Origin: a virus
IMG/VR virus record: IMGVR_UViG_3300030107_004722
Coordinates: 1-41,057 of that record
Strand: one strand, 5' to 3'
DNA: 41,057 nt
Positions 29,922-40,100 of this stretch are shown piece by piece (positions within the stretch are counted from its first letter, which is position 1; each line of letters starts with the position of its first letter). The notes below the pieces were generated by a model. It did no database searches and was not told where the DNA came from. It saw nothing but the letters and a program-made list of their open reading frames with translations. Made by a program: the position numbers and the translations under genes.

Positions 29922-32900
29922 TGCCACTTTTATCACTTACTCTTTCTGGTGCGAATGGTAAACCTCACGATTGGACGCATGTCTCAACTCCATTGCAGGA
30001 GATACAGACGCTTCTAAATACTACTGGGTTAGACTCGTCTAATGTCCAAGAAAATGGCTTGCTTCCGTCCAATATCAGAACAACGGGAGCAGTTGACCAT
30101 GTTAGAGTAAAAGTAAGGAATAGCACTGGAAGCTCTATTGCTGCTGGAACCTTGGTTTACTTTAACGGCACTTACTCTGACGGGACAACTAATTATCCTA
30201 CTATAGCAAAGGCCGTTTCACACGCGACTGCGGGCAGCAACTTTTTTGCTCAAGGCATCTTAATAGCTACTACTGCAAATAATGCAGATGGCACGGTAGC
30301 TATGTTTTATGAATTGAGCGGTATTGACACCTCGTCTACTTCTGTTGGCGATCTCGCCTATCTCAGCACCTCTGCTGGCGGGTGGACCAAGACCCGTCCT
30401 ACAGGGGGTCAATTCATACAAGTAGTAGGAACGATTACTGTTGTTGATGCTTCTGCGGGAAGAATAATCTTTTCATTTGGAAGTGTTCCAGAGTTTCTAA
30501 CAGGCGAAAGCTCTGGCCTTGGGGCAAGCCTTGAAGCCTTAACTGTTCAAAGTCTGTCTGGTGCAGCATCTGATATATTCCATATTGCCGATGCTGGGGA
30601 AGATAACGCAGACAAGTGGAAGATCAGCGTTGCTGATGGCGGCACTAGAACGTGGGAAAACTACACCTCTGGCTCTTATGCGGCAAAGCTTACGCTAACT
30701 CCTGCTGGAGCTATGACCGTTGCTGGCACCGTCACTTCTGCTGGCTTTGTTATCGGTTCTGCGGATATCAATGAAGCTGAACTAGAAACAATTGATGGAG
30801 TCACGGCAGGAACAGTCGCTGCCTCTAAGGCTGTTGTTGTAGATGGCAATAAAGACATTGCATCCTTTAGGAACGTCACTCTTACCGGGGAACTAGACGC
30901 TGGCAGCTTGGATGTTTCTGGCGATGCAGACATTGACGGAACCCTTGAAGCAGATGCCATAACCCTTGGTGGCACAGCCCTTGGGTCTTTGTATTCTCCA
31001 ATCGCTGGAAGCAGTTCGATTGTCACGGTAGGAACGATTGGCACAGGGACATGGGGCGCTACGGACGTAGCAGTAGCGCATGGTGGAACGGGTGCCTCCA
31101 GTGCAGCCGATGCGAGGACTAATCTTGGCCTTGTGATTGGTACCAACGTGCAAGCCTATGATGCTGGCCTTAACAGTATCTCTGGCCTGACTACTGCCGC
31201 TAATAAGATGATCTATACGAGCGGGTCTGACACCTATGCGGTGGCAGATCTGTCGGCCTTTGCTCGGAGCATCCTTGATGACGCAGACGCTGCTGCGGTA
31301 AGGACTACGATAGGCGCACAGGCATCGGGTTCCTATCAAACCTCTGATGCGGGATTAACGAGCATAGCTGGTCTTACCACTGCTGCGGATAAGATGATCT
31401 ATACCAGTGACTCAGATACCTATGCAGTAACTGGCTTAACGTCTTTTGCGCGGAGTATCCTTGACGATGCCGATGCGGCGGCAGTGCGAACCACCATCGG
31501 CGCACAAGCCTCTGGTACCTACACGACGCTGGCCTATAAGACGATTTCGGTTAGCGGTCAGGATAATGTAGTCGCGGATGCGGCAGATGACACCCTGACC
31601 CTTGCCGCTGGAACCGGCATAACCATCGCTACCAATGCTACCTCCGATACGGTAACGATCACTAACTCAGCTACGGGCGCTAATGCCTTTGGGACCGTAG
31701 CTGTCTCGGGGCAAGATAACGTAGTAGCAGACTCAACGGGCGATACCCTTACGCTTGCGGCTGGTAGCAATGTCACGCTAACGACTACCGCTGGTAGCGA
31801 TACGGTTACCATAGCCGCTGCTGGTGGCGGTCATACCATACAAGAAGAGGGCAGCAGCCTTACGCAGCGCACTAACCTGAACTTTGTAGGTGCTGGCGTA
31901 ACAGCCACCGATGATAGTGGCAATAATGCTACAAAAGTCACGGTGACTCCTACGGGTGCGTCCTTGCCTGTTACGCGCTCCGATGGATCTACAAGCGACC
32001 CCATTGCCCTGACCTCTGCGGCTCTTGGCGAGAGCTTGGTATCCGACACCACTCCGCAACTTGGCGGCAACCTCGACGTAAACGGGCAGTCTATTGTCTC
32101 CGATGGTAGCAACGAGAATATCCCGATAACGCCTCACGGTACGGGTTCGGTGGTTGTCTCCAAGATCGATGTCGCTGCGGGTGAGATCGACGGCACGGCA
32201 ATAGGTGCAAACTCTGCGTCTACGGGCGCTTTTACTACGCTTGCGGCGAGTGGCACTACGACTCTATCTGGTGATCAAGTGATCACTGATGGCAATGGTC
32301 TAATTAGCGGCCATACTGCACGAGTACAGGTTGGTTGGGCCACAGGCGAAAATCAAATACTGGGTACTGCTGATGCCGATGCCAATTTAAGTATCACACG
32401 ATATAGCGCAGACAATGGTCCACCCAATTTATTTTTTGGCAAATCTCGTGGAAGTCTTGGCGCAAACACGATAGTTGCCGATGGTGACCCGCTGGGCCGT
32501 ATTACTTTTTGCGGGTCAGATGGCGTAGATATGAGGTCTGCGGCGGCATGGATCGAAGCCGAGTGCGATGGTGAGTTTGAAGCGGATAACGTATCGGGTC
32601 GCATAATATTTGCGACTACACCTGACAGCAGTGGCGTACAAGACCCCACGGAGAGAGTCAGAATTGATTCCAGTGGGTATTTGAGAATGGCAGGGGCCGG
32701 TATCCAGTTCAACGGCGATACCGCCGCCGCAAACGCGCTCGATGACTACGAAGAAGGTACGTGGACTCCAGTAGCTAAATACGATGGACTAAGCGGAACG
32801 TCATATAGCACAGGGTCATCGAATGTTGCGACATACACCAAGATTGGTCGTGTAGTTTATATCGCTGCGGATTATGAAATCACGAATCCGAGTGCAGACA

Positions 32901-33163
32901 ATGATACAAGTTCTGTAATACTAACAGGCCTGCCATTTACAAGCGCAAATATAGCTGCGTGGTGGAGGATAACTACATCGATAAATAAGTGGACTAAGAC
33001 CAATGGTGCGGGGGTGATTGGAGCCGTTGGAGCCAACGATACATATGTTGCGATGTATAAACAGATGAATAATGGCTCATGGGACGGAGATGTTAAAACT
33101 AATGAGATCTATCAATCAAGTGGGTCTGTATGGATTGGTGTCAGTGGCTTTTATCATATTTGA
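29921..33163 (+). CDS. Tail fibre / spike protein, 1080 aa
   Basis: N-terminal region without a clear known attachment domain, then long Gly/Ala/Ser/Thr/Asp beta-rich fibre sequence. Two tandem units of about 58 residues (about residues 415-530) share GLTTAA-K-IYTS-SDTYAV and ARSILDDADAAAVRTTIGAQ. A second pair of units shares VSGQDNVVAD (about residues 544 and 605). The LDDYEEGTWTPV segment near residue 942 marks a C-terminal receptor-side domain seen in many tail fibres. A trimeric adsorption fibre is likely. The repeats differ at many synonymous sites, so they are old. Confidence 0.8.
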   Translation: MPLLSLTLSGANGKPHDWTHVSTPLQEIQTLLNTTGLDSSNVQENGLLPSNIRTTGAVDHVRVKVRNSTGSSIAAGTLVYFNGTYSDGTTNYPTIAKAVSHATAGSNFFAQGILIATTANNADGTVAMFYELSGIDTSSTSVGDLAYLSTSAGGWTKTRPTGGQFIQVVGTITVVDASAGRIIFSFGSVPEFLTGESSGLGASLEALTVQSLSGAASDIFHIADAGEDNADKWKISVADGGTRTWENYTSGSYAAKLTLTPAGAMTVAGTVTSAGFVIGSADINEAELETIDGVTAGTVAASKAVVVDGNKDIASFRNVTLTGELDAGSLDVSGDADIDGTLEADAITLGGTALGSLYSPIAGSSSIVTVGTIGTGTWGATDVAVAHGGTGASSAADARTNLGLVIGTNVQAYDAGLNSISGLTTAANKMIYTSGSDTYAVADLSAFARSILDDADAAAVRTTIGAQASGSYQTSDAGLTSIAGLTTAADKMIYTSDSDTYAVTGLTSFARSILDDADAAAVRTTIGAQASGTYTTLAYKTISVSGQDNVVADAADDTLTLAAGTGITIATNATSDTVTITNSATGANAFGTVAVSGQDNVVADSTGDTLTLAAGSNVTLTTTAGSDTVTIAAAGGGHTIQEEGSSLTQRTNLNFVGAGVTATDDSGNNATKVTVTPTGASLPVTRSDGSTSDPIALTSAALGESLVSDTTPQLGGNLDVNGQSIVSDGSNENIPITPHGTGSVVVSKIDVAAGEIDGTAIGANSASTGAFTTLAASGTTTLSGDQVITDGNGLISGHTARVQVGWATGENQILGTADADANLSITRYSADNGPPNLFFGKSRGSLGANTIVADGDPLGRITFCGSDGVDMRSAAAWIEAECDGEFEADNVSGRIIFATTPDSSGVQDPTERVRIDSSGYLRMAGAGIQFNGDTAAANALDDYEEGTWTPVAKYDGLSGTSYSTGSSNVATYTKIGRVVYIAADYEITNPSADNDTSSVILTGLPFTSANIAAWWRITTSINKWTKTNGAGVIGAVGANDTYVAMYKQMNNGSWDGDVKTNEIYQSSGSVWIGVSGFYHI

Positions 33164-33181
33164 TATTAATGGAGAATTGAA

Positions 33182-33436
33182 ATGGCAATAACTAAAGCTA
33201 TTGTTGATGATAAAATCGAAATCGTTGGCGATTACAAGCACCTGCAAATTCGCACTGCAACGGTAGTCAGTGAGGACGGCACGGAGTTGTCGCGTTCGTT
33301 CCACCGCAGAGTTTTGCATCCAGATGCCGATGTTAGTAGCGAGTCTGCTGAAATTCAGGGCATCGCGGCGGCAGCGTGGACTGACGAGGTCAAGGCTGCA
33401 TGGCAGACATACCAAGAGAATCAACCAACTCCATAG
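33182..33436 (+). CDS. Small fibre-associated protein, 84 aa
   Basis: GGAG lies seven bases before ATG 33182. A beta-strand-rich N-terminus (KIEIVGDYKHLQIRTATVVS) is followed by an acidic helix (DEVKAAWQTYQENQ). It lies between two fibre genes; small proteins of this layout follow fibre genes in other phages and may be fibre caps, adaptors or assembly factors. No domain recognised with certainty. Confidence 0.65.
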   Translation: MAITKAIVDDKIEIVGDYKHLQIRTATVVSEDGTELSRSFHRRVLHPDADVSSESAEIQGIAAAAWTDEVKAAWQTYQENQPTP

Positions 33437-33456
33437 TTTGTTGACGGAGACTAAAC

Positions 33457-34830
33457 ATGGCAGATAGAAAACCCCTCAAAGTCCTGCCCGACGGCGGCGG
33501 TGACAGCACGGGCCTTGGCGAGTTTGTCGCTGCGGATACCATAGGCATAGTCGATGGCGGCACGGGGCTGGCAACGGTAGGGTCCAATCAACTTTTGACG
33601 GGCAATGGCACTTCGGCGCTTACGTCTGAGGCGAACCTGACCTTCGACGGCACCACGCTGGTAAACACAGGGCAGAGCATCGGCGTGGGTGAAGCGCCTT
33701 CAACGTGGCATTCGGGGCTTGACTTCGTGCAGATCGGCGGCACACTGGCCCTCGCCTCACAGCCGGGAGTGCAGGCCTCGCAGTCGGCATATATTGTTCA
33801 AAACGCGCATTATGACAGCGATGGATCGTGGGAATATCAGGCCACAGATGAGGCACATCGCATCGGAATGTCCTCGGGTAATATCACGTTTGATAACGCT
33901 GCGAGTGGCACTGCGGGTAATGATATTACGTGGTCCGAGCGGATGCGGATCAACGCCAGTGGCAATGTTGGCATCCGCACGGATGCGCCTGATGGAACCC
34001 TGCATGTGCATACAGCTACTGCGGGATCTGTTGCTGCTGAGTCCAATGCTGACGATTTAGTTGTCGAAAATTCTGCCGCTGGCGGTATATCCCTACTAAC
34101 GCCCGATGCTAATGATGGCATTCTGAAGTTTGGTAGTCCAGCAAATGCCAATAATGGAGCTATTGCTGTCAATAATAACAGCAATAGCCAGTATATGCAG
34201 CTTCAGGTGGATGGTTCCGAGCGTATGCGGATCGATTTAAATGGATATATACAACAATTCAACGATGCTGGCACTCCTTACGGCACAAAAATGGAGTTCA
34301 CTGGCGCGGCACCCGACAATCGAACATCGTTTTATATAAAACTGGACGACACTGCCGCCACTCGCGGGTATTGGTGGTCTGATGGGGATATTACAACGAG
34401 TGATGGTGGATCTGTTAATTCTGACGAGCGGTTAAAAACAAACATTGTTGACGCTACCGATAAACTTGCTGATGTGATGAAGCTCAAAGTTCGCAACTTT
34501 GAGTGGACTCCAGAATATCACCCCGGGAAAGTTGGCGAGAAGAAGCTCGGGTTTATCGCGCAAGAATTGGAAACTGTATTTCCTTCGCTGATTAGCGAAA
34601 TGGATATTGCTCCCGACAACAGCATCAAAGAGGTGCTGTATACTGCTGATGACGATATACCTGACGGCAAAGAAATCGGAGATATAAAGGTCGCGGCCAA
34701 AGCGCACGAGCCTACGATGCGAAAAACAATTAAAGATGCCTTCGCGCCGATTCTTGTTAAAGCTTTGCAAGAGGTGACAACCCGCCTCGAAGCCGCAGAA
34801 GCTAAGATCGCGGCACTGGAAGCGGCGTAG
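33457..34830 (+). CDS. Tail fibre with S74 endosialidase-type chaperone
   Basis: 457 residues. The fibre body is rich in Gly, Thr, Asn and Ser (for example IVDGGTGLATVGSNQLLTGN). The C-terminal 130 residues are an intramolecular chaperone of the S74 family: SDERLKTNI, a GFIAQELE motif and a closing coiled coil (LEAAEAKIAALEAA). In characterised members this domain trimerises the fibre and then cuts itself off at the Ser of the SDE/SDERLK site. GGAG upstream, ATG 33457. Confidence 0.9.
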   Translation: MADRKPLKVLPDGGGDSTGLGEFVAADTIGIVDGGTGLATVGSNQLLTGNGTSALTSEANLTFDGTTLVNTGQSIGVGEAPSTWHSGLDFVQIGGTLALASQPGVQASQSAYIVQNAHYDSDGSWEYQATDEAHRIGMSSGNITFDNAASGTAGNDITWSERMRINASGNVGIRTDAPDGTLHVHTATAGSVAAESNADDLVVENSAAGGISLLTPDANDGILKFGSPANANNGAIAVNNNSNSQYMQLQVDGSERMRIDLNGYIQQFNDAGTPYGTKMEFTGAAPDNRTSFYIKLDDTAATRGYWWSDGDITTSDGGSVNSDERLKTNIVDATDKLADVMKLKVRNFEWTPEYHPGKVGEKKLGFIAQELETVFPSLISEMDIAPDNSIKEVLYTADDDIPDGKEIGDIKVAAKAHEPTMRKTIKDAFAPILVKALQEVTTRLEAAEAKIAALEAA

Positions 34831-35021
34831 TGGACGTTGACGCCATTGTCTCCGTAGTAGCCCTTGCTCTGGTCGCGTTGATCGGCGCTAATACTTGGCT
34901 GTTGCTGTCGGTGCGGGATCGGGTGGGCAAGGTTGATCGGCGCGTGGAGGGACAGAACCAGAGAATAACAAAAGTGATAGAGTGGGCAGAAGGGCAGGTG
35001 TCGCCCAAGCGAGGTAGGTAA
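34830..35021 (+). CDS. Small single-TM protein, 63 aa
   Basis: GTG start overlapping the previous stop. One hydrophobic segment (residues 5-27, AIVSVVALALVALIGANTWL) is followed by a short amphipathic coiled coil (VRDRVGKVDRRVEGQNQRIT) and a basic end. Topology resembles small holin, antiholin or spanin-type proteins, and two further membrane proteins follow. The endolysin itself is 17 kb away. The next ATG overlaps the stop by one base. Confidence 0.6.
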   Translation: MDVDAIVSVVALALVALIGANTWLLLSVRDRVGKVDRRVEGQNQRITKVIEWAEGQVSPKRGR

Positions 35022-35434
35022 TGTTACGAAAGCCACCACGCGACCCAAAAACTGTTGGGTCATTTGCCGAATTAAGGCAACACTATCAGACCCTATGGAA
35101 TCAGCTTGACGAGTGCAAGCGGCAGAGATCCGCTGCATATAGCACTCTCACGTCGAGGACTAAAGAAGTTCGCGGCACACAAGCGGACCTGAAGAAAGTT
35201 AAGAGTGAGCTTGTAACTCTTACTAAGAAAGAACATGCTAAAGCAAAGGAGAAATCCGCAGCAGCCTACGCCAGCACAGCGGCTACTACACTCATTATCA
35301 CCTATCAAGTGGTCGAAGTTAGCGGAGGTTGGGGCAGATGGGCACCCGTATTTGAACATGAGGCAACCATTGGGGTGCTGCAAGTTGCCATTGGTAGTTT
35401 GTTAGCATGGGCCATGCGACCCTTACAACATTAA
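35021..35434 (+). CDS. Coiled-coil membrane protein, 137 aa
   Basis: Residues 15-80 form a charged coiled coil (SRTKEVRGTQADLKKVKSEL). Two hydrophobic segments follow (SAAAYASTAATTLIITYQVV and GVLQVAIGSLLAWAMRP). The start overlaps the previous stop. A spanin- or holin-like role in lysis, or an anchor for a virion protein, is possible by layout. No family recognised. Confidence 0.55.
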   Translation: MLRKPPRDPKTVGSFAELRQHYQTLWNQLDECKRQRSAAYSTLTSRTKEVRGTQADLKKVKSELVTLTKKEHAKAKEKSAAAYASTAATTLIITYQVVEVSGGWGRWAPVFEHEATIGVLQVAIGSLLAWAMRPLQH

Positions 35435-35443
35435 GAGGACACA

Positions 35444-35674
35444 ATGATTGACAAGATTAAAGAGAATATCCAAGTCGGATTCGGTAAGAAGGAAACTTCA
35501 AAAACTGCGAAGGGCGCAGCAGTGGGTGGAATGGGTGCTATTGCTTATACTATTATTAGCGACCTCGGGTACATGCCTACTGCTCTATCAGCGCCTGACA
35601 TTGTACCGTATGTAGTGGCAGGTCTATCGGCCGCGATAAACTCTGTCCGTCAATTCATCACTAACAACTCATAG
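35444..35674 (+). CDS. Putative holin, 76 aa
   Basis: A short, basic N-terminus is followed by two hydrophobic, Gly/Ala-rich segments (GAAVGGMGAIAYTIISDLGY and IVPYVVAGLSAAINSVRQF), with charged residues at the ends. This length and topology match small two-TM phage holins. AAGAGG lies upstream of ATG 35444. Together with the two small membrane genes before it, this may be a lysis-effector group separated from the M15 endolysin. Confidence 0.5.
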   Translation: MIDKIKENIQVGFGKKETSKTAKGAAVGGMGAIAYTIISDLGYMPTALSAPDIVPYVVAGLSAAINSVRQFITNNS

Positions 35675-35682
35675 GAGAAACC

Positions 35683-35874
35683 ATGCCAGATCCCAATGCC
35701 CGATTGAAGGAGCTAACTGAAGCTCTTGAAGGCCAATCTCAGCAGCTTGAAATTGCTCAAGCTAACGTAAGAGAGCTTGCCACTTCTATTGAACAACTTA
35801 GAGGTGCAATCGCTCTTTGCAATGAATTTGTAGAGAATGGTGACGTAGAGGATGGCGAAGGCGATTCCGAGTAG
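35683..35874 (+). CDS. Small coiled-coil protein, 63 aa
   Basis: Highly helical: RLKELTEALEGQSQQLEIAQ, then NVRELATSIEQLRGAIALCN, ending in an acidic tail. ATAGGAG lies nine bases before ATG 35683. Its 3' end overlaps the next gene by 23 bases in another frame. Possibly an assembly or trimer-forming partner. Not recognised. Confidence 0.55.
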   Translation: MPDPNARLKELTEALEGQSQQLEIAQANVRELATSIEQLRGAIALCNEFVENGDVEDGEGDSE

Positions 35875-36226
35875 TGGAATCAACCTTTCTAATGGGACTT
35901 CTGGACAGAAGGTTCCTGTTAGGCTGGTCGATGACACTGACGGAGAAACTCTGGAAACAGGCGTTTCTTCGCCAACGATTCAGATTAGTAAGAACGGAGG
36001 CTCTTTTGCTAGTGCCTCAGATGGAACTTGGGCAGAAATTGGGAATGGGTGGTACACGGTCAGGCTTAATGGAACTGACACGTCAGATGTAGGGTGGCTT
36101 TTGCTGAGAGTGGTTAAATCTGGGACTTCTAGAGAGAGTCATGTCTTGTGCAATGTTTCTGTTTCCTCTTCTGAGGAGAGAAGCACCATGATGAGATCGC
36201 GCACTGTCTACCAAAGGAACGTATAA
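35852..36226 (+). CDS. Beta-sandwich virion protein, 124 aa
   Basis: Layout common in phage virion-associated domains: VPVRLVDDTDGETLETGVSS, a strand pair around PTIQISKNGGSF, WAEIGNGWYTVRLNGTDTSD and a closing strand GWLLLRVVKSG. In relatives such modules decorate heads or tails. ATG 35852 lies inside the preceding gene, with AGAGG abutting it. The C-terminus is basic. The next ATG overlaps the stop. Confidence 0.6.
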   Translation: MAKAIPSSGINLSNGTSGQKVPVRLVDDTDGETLETGVSSPTIQISKNGGSFASASDGTWAEIGNGWYTVRLNGTDTSDVGWLLLRVVKSGTSRESHVLCNVSVSSSEERSTMMRSRTVYQRNV

Positions 36227-36588
36227 TGGCAAAAGATCCGACCCTTGAAGAAAAGATCCATGAGATAGATCTTCGTGACGTTGAGCGATTGCAGAAGCTT
36301 TTCTCTCGCCTTCAGTCTGAGCTTGGAGGCTACCAGAAGACGTTGCAGATGATCTCCTTGGCCGAGGCCCAACTGGACCATTACCGGACGGGCCTCATCC
36401 AAGAAGAAGGAATCGATGAGACTACTATTTCTTCTGGCATTGAGCACTTGAAAGACAATCATGTGCGGCAACTGAAGGCTATGAAAGCGGCCATTTTCAG
36501 TTGCTCCAATGACTTGAAACAGTTGCACGAAAGGCGCAATATTCTCATTGCACAAAGTAGAGATATAAGAGAGCTAGAGGAGGTTTAA
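36226..36588 (+). CDS. Coiled-coil protein, 120 aa
   Basis: Almost entirely helical with heptads: DVERLQKLFSRLQSELGGYQ, then HLKDNHVRQLKAMKAAIFSC, ending NILIAQSRDIRELEEV. Overlaps the previous stop. Belongs to the cluster of small genes before the giant virion proteins; perhaps an assembly chaperone or virion lattice component. Not recognised. Confidence 0.55.
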   Translation: MAKDPTLEEKIHEIDLRDVERLQKLFSRLQSELGGYQKTLQMISLAEAQLDHYRTGLIQEEGIDETTISSGIEHLKDNHVRQLKAMKAAIFSCSNDLKQLHERRNILIAQSRDIRELEEV

Positions 36589-36590
36589 GA

Positions 36591-37136
36591 ATGGCTGGCG
36601 AAGACGTTGGCAGTGGCTTGGATTGGAAGCTGGAAGTAGGGAAGCAAATACTTCCTCACATCATGAAGTTTTTTGGTGATAGGGGGAGCAGCCAAGCGCA
36701 AGAAGAAGCCCTAAAGCGGATGATGCAGATTGCAACGGGTCAGTATAATATACAGGCCAAGCAAGCTAATATGGACTTGCCTCTCCGACAAGATCTTTTC
36801 GCTGCCTTACGTAATAGAGAGCAGGAAAGAGCGCCAAGGATTATGCCGGGGTCTTTCCGAGCTTCTAACCCTTACGAAAGGCTGAATAGGGTGGCTCCTA
36901 CTGCAATGGGGAATTTCCAGCCATCGCAAGAGGGTTCTATCGCGGCAGCATTGATGGGTGGCGGCAGTCCTGCTATGGCTAATTTCCAGAGATCGCCAAT
37001 GCCTACTGCTCCTTCTATTACGCAAAACCCATTAATGGCGGCATTGACTGCTCCCCCACCGGAAGAAGTCAACAAAAATAGTCAGACTGAAGGATTTACG
37101 TCAGCTACTAATGGTCTTAATATCTTGGGCGTATAG
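36591..37136 (+). CDS. Hypothetical virion protein, 181 aa
   Basis: GGAGG lies seven bases before ATG 36591. A helical first third (KLEVGKQILPHIMKFFGDRG and EEALKRMMQIATGQYNIQAK) is followed by a flexible Pro/Ala/Ser/Met-rich C-terminus. This resembles the small internal proteins that precede giant ejection proteins in podoviruses, but no family is recognised. Confidence 0.55.
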   Translation: MAGEDVGSGLDWKLEVGKQILPHIMKFFGDRGSSQAQEEALKRMMQIATGQYNIQAKQANMDLPLRQDLFAALRNREQERAPRIMPGSFRASNPYERLNRVAPTAMGNFQPSQEGSIAAALMGGGSPAMANFQRSPMPTAPSITQNPLMAALTAPPPEEVNKNSQTEGFTSATNGLNILGV

Positions 37137-37148
37137 GGATAAATAACA

Positions 37149-40100
37149 ATGGCTAAACGAAGGATCTCCGATCTCTTTGGCATGGACTGGATGTCTATGT
37201 CCAAGGATGATGTCTACAATCAAACTAGAGATCAGTATGGTGTAGAACTAAGTCCTGAGAATCTCACTTCGCTATTTGGAGGTCAGCAGATTGATTGGAA
37301 TGTTCCTGTTCAGCCTGCGGGGAAGCAGGTGGTTACTTCTCAGACCTTCGATCAAACTCCAGATTCCGTAGCTAGTGTTAGTGAACCGGCTGGAACGACA
37401 TGGGTGAATAGCACAAATGCTACCACGCCAGTGACTCCTGCTAATACTACTAATACTACTAATACTACTAATACCACCAATACGACAACCAATTTAGCAG
37501 GCCAGACAACTGGCGATGCAGGTGGCACTGCTCCCGGTGATAGTCGTTATATGTATCGTGGCTCTGGTGCCCAACCTGTGACATTCGAATTGGGAGATTA
37601 CTACAATGTAAATGAAGGCGGTGGTGGAGGCGGCCAAGGAGGCATTATGGAACGGGCCGCGAATGCCCTAACGTCGATTCCCGGCCATGCGTGGAGTGCC
37701 GTTCAAATGATGAACCCTTGGATGAGGATAAGGGGTCCGCAACAGGGTGGTAATGCCGGTGGTGGAAGCGGCAGTGGAGGTGGTAATAATTTTGGTTTTA
37801 ATTGGGGAGGCAGTAATCCTACTCAATCTGGATCTTTTGAGGATATGACTCCCGGTGGCGGATTATTTCCCGTTGGTGGCAGCACCTTTTCAATCCCCGG
37901 CCAGCCGGGTGGTTATAACCTTGCTGAGTCTGTTTCCTTTGAAGATATGTTTCCTAGTGCCGATACCTTTACTCTGCCTAATCAACAGTCGTGGGGTGGT
38001 TATCCGGCTTCTGGACAGACCTTTGGATTATTCGACACTGGCGATAGCGGTAATCCTTTTGGCCCGAATGGATACTTGAGTAGACCATCTGTCGATCCCC
38101 TTGATCCTACTCACGGTTATTTAAGCGGTCTACCGAGGATTGATGGAGGCACTTCTGGCACTGGAGATGCGGGTGTAGATCCAGCATCTTTGGCGGCAAC
38201 TAATCCCCGGTATTTCCCGAACCCCTTTCAAGGTGTTACTAATACACAGCTCTCAGATGCCATCCTTGGATTGCGGGGCGATTTAGGCGGCGATTTTAAC
38301 CGTGCTACTAATGCACTTACTGGAAGATTATTTGGCAACTCTGTAACTGGTCCCGGTGCCTTCGCTGACATGCGCACGCGCTTTGGGAATTTAGACACTC
38401 AGTTTGGAGACTTGAACACTCGGTTTGGTGGACTTGATAGAAATGTCGGTGGTATTGCTGATTTTCTACAAGGCCGCCAAGGCAGTCCCGGTGCCTTTGA
38501 TAATCTTTACGATCGTATGGGCAAGCGCTTCGATACCGGTTTTAGCGATGTCCGTAGCCTTGCTGATTTCTTACAAGGCAGTCAAGCTGGTCGCGGTGCT
38601 TTTGACAATCTATATGATAGGATGGGTGATCGTTTCAGCACTGGATTAAATGATCAGTGGACTAATCAGTTCCTTCCTCAATTTAATAATATTGGTAGAA
38701 ACTTTGATACCCAAAGGTTGAACATTGACAATCTCCGCACTGATGTAGGGGCGCTTGGCGGTCGATTTGATACTGGCTTAGGGGCGCTTGGCGATAGATT
38801 TGGTGAAGACATCTCAGGCTTACAGGGGGCGCTTGGGCAAGATATTGGAGGTATTCGGTCTAAGCTGTTTGGTGATTCTGTAGTTGGAGAAGGTGCCTTT
38901 GATATTTTAGGCAATCGCTTCGACACTGGCATAGCTGGCCTTGGTGGTCAGATGGGTGATCTTAGTACTCAGTTTGGCGATATAGGGAGCAAGCTGTTTG
39001 GCAATGCTATAGTTGGCCCGGGCGCACTTGATCTGATGGGAGATCGTTTTACTACGGGCCTTGGTGATTTGGGTAGGACGCTGGGTCAGGATATTGGTGG
39101 CTTGGGAAATCAATTCCGTATATCCGATATGTTCCAGCGAGGTCAACTGGGTGACCTTCTCTCTGGTCAAGGTGGTCTTCTTGCTGGTCAACATGGCATG
39201 GGTTCAGACATAGCGAACTTGCTATCAGGCCAGCAAGGCATAGGAGAAGACTTTGGTCAAGTCACCAGTGACTTTGGTGATGTAAGTAGTCGATTTGGTG
39301 ATATCAATGCAAGGCTGGACAGCTTCTTCGATCAAGCAATGGACGGTGGCCCAGATTGGCTCAATGATCCAATGTCCTTGTATGAGATGATGGAGCCAAG
39401 GATGAGGGAAGACTTGAGGACGATGCTTCCCGGCGAAGAGCAGCTTCTGCCTGAGTGGATGCAGGGTGGCGAAAGAGCTTTCTTAGATAGGATAGCTCCT
39501 CAGTTATTCCCACAAGGCGATCTCAATGATATGCTGACAGAGATCTTAGGCGATCCCGTAGCAGCAATGCAGAATGAGATCGAACAGCTTAGGTCTGGTG
39601 GGTTACTGGCAGAGCTTAATAAGCTTCAAGATGTCGATGCTATAACTGGTGGCGATGCGGCTGGAGAAGCTACGCCTTTTGCTGGCATGGCTGGTGAGAA
39701 TATTTTTGAGTCTCCACCAGAACTGGCAATGCCAGAGATCACCGACTATACGCAAGCTCTTCAGATGCCTTTGTACAATGACCTACTGGAGTCAATGGGG
39801 GCAGCTAGTCCATATGACACTAGAAGGGATGAAGTCCTTGGCGGCGAAACTGCCTACCTTGATAAGATCTACGACGAGAAACGAGAAAATCTAGAGAACC
39901 GCTTTGCTGTCATGGATCAGCTTGGTTCGCCGGGATTTAGAAAGGCAATGTCAGATCTAGAGGAAGACCGCGCTCAAGCCAAGCTTGGTATTACCTCTGA
40001 GTTTGGTCGTGAGGCGGCACGTGGCGATGAAGCTATTAGGCGTGGTAGGGCGCAGGATCTAGCATCGGCATTAGGATTTGAGAGAGGCAGGGTGCGCGAT

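Noticed and set aside
30676-31339. Overlapping leftward frames inside the fibre gene
   Set aside because: Mirror frames of a repetitive Ala/Thr/Gly-coding sequence, with no ribosome sites and unnatural composition.
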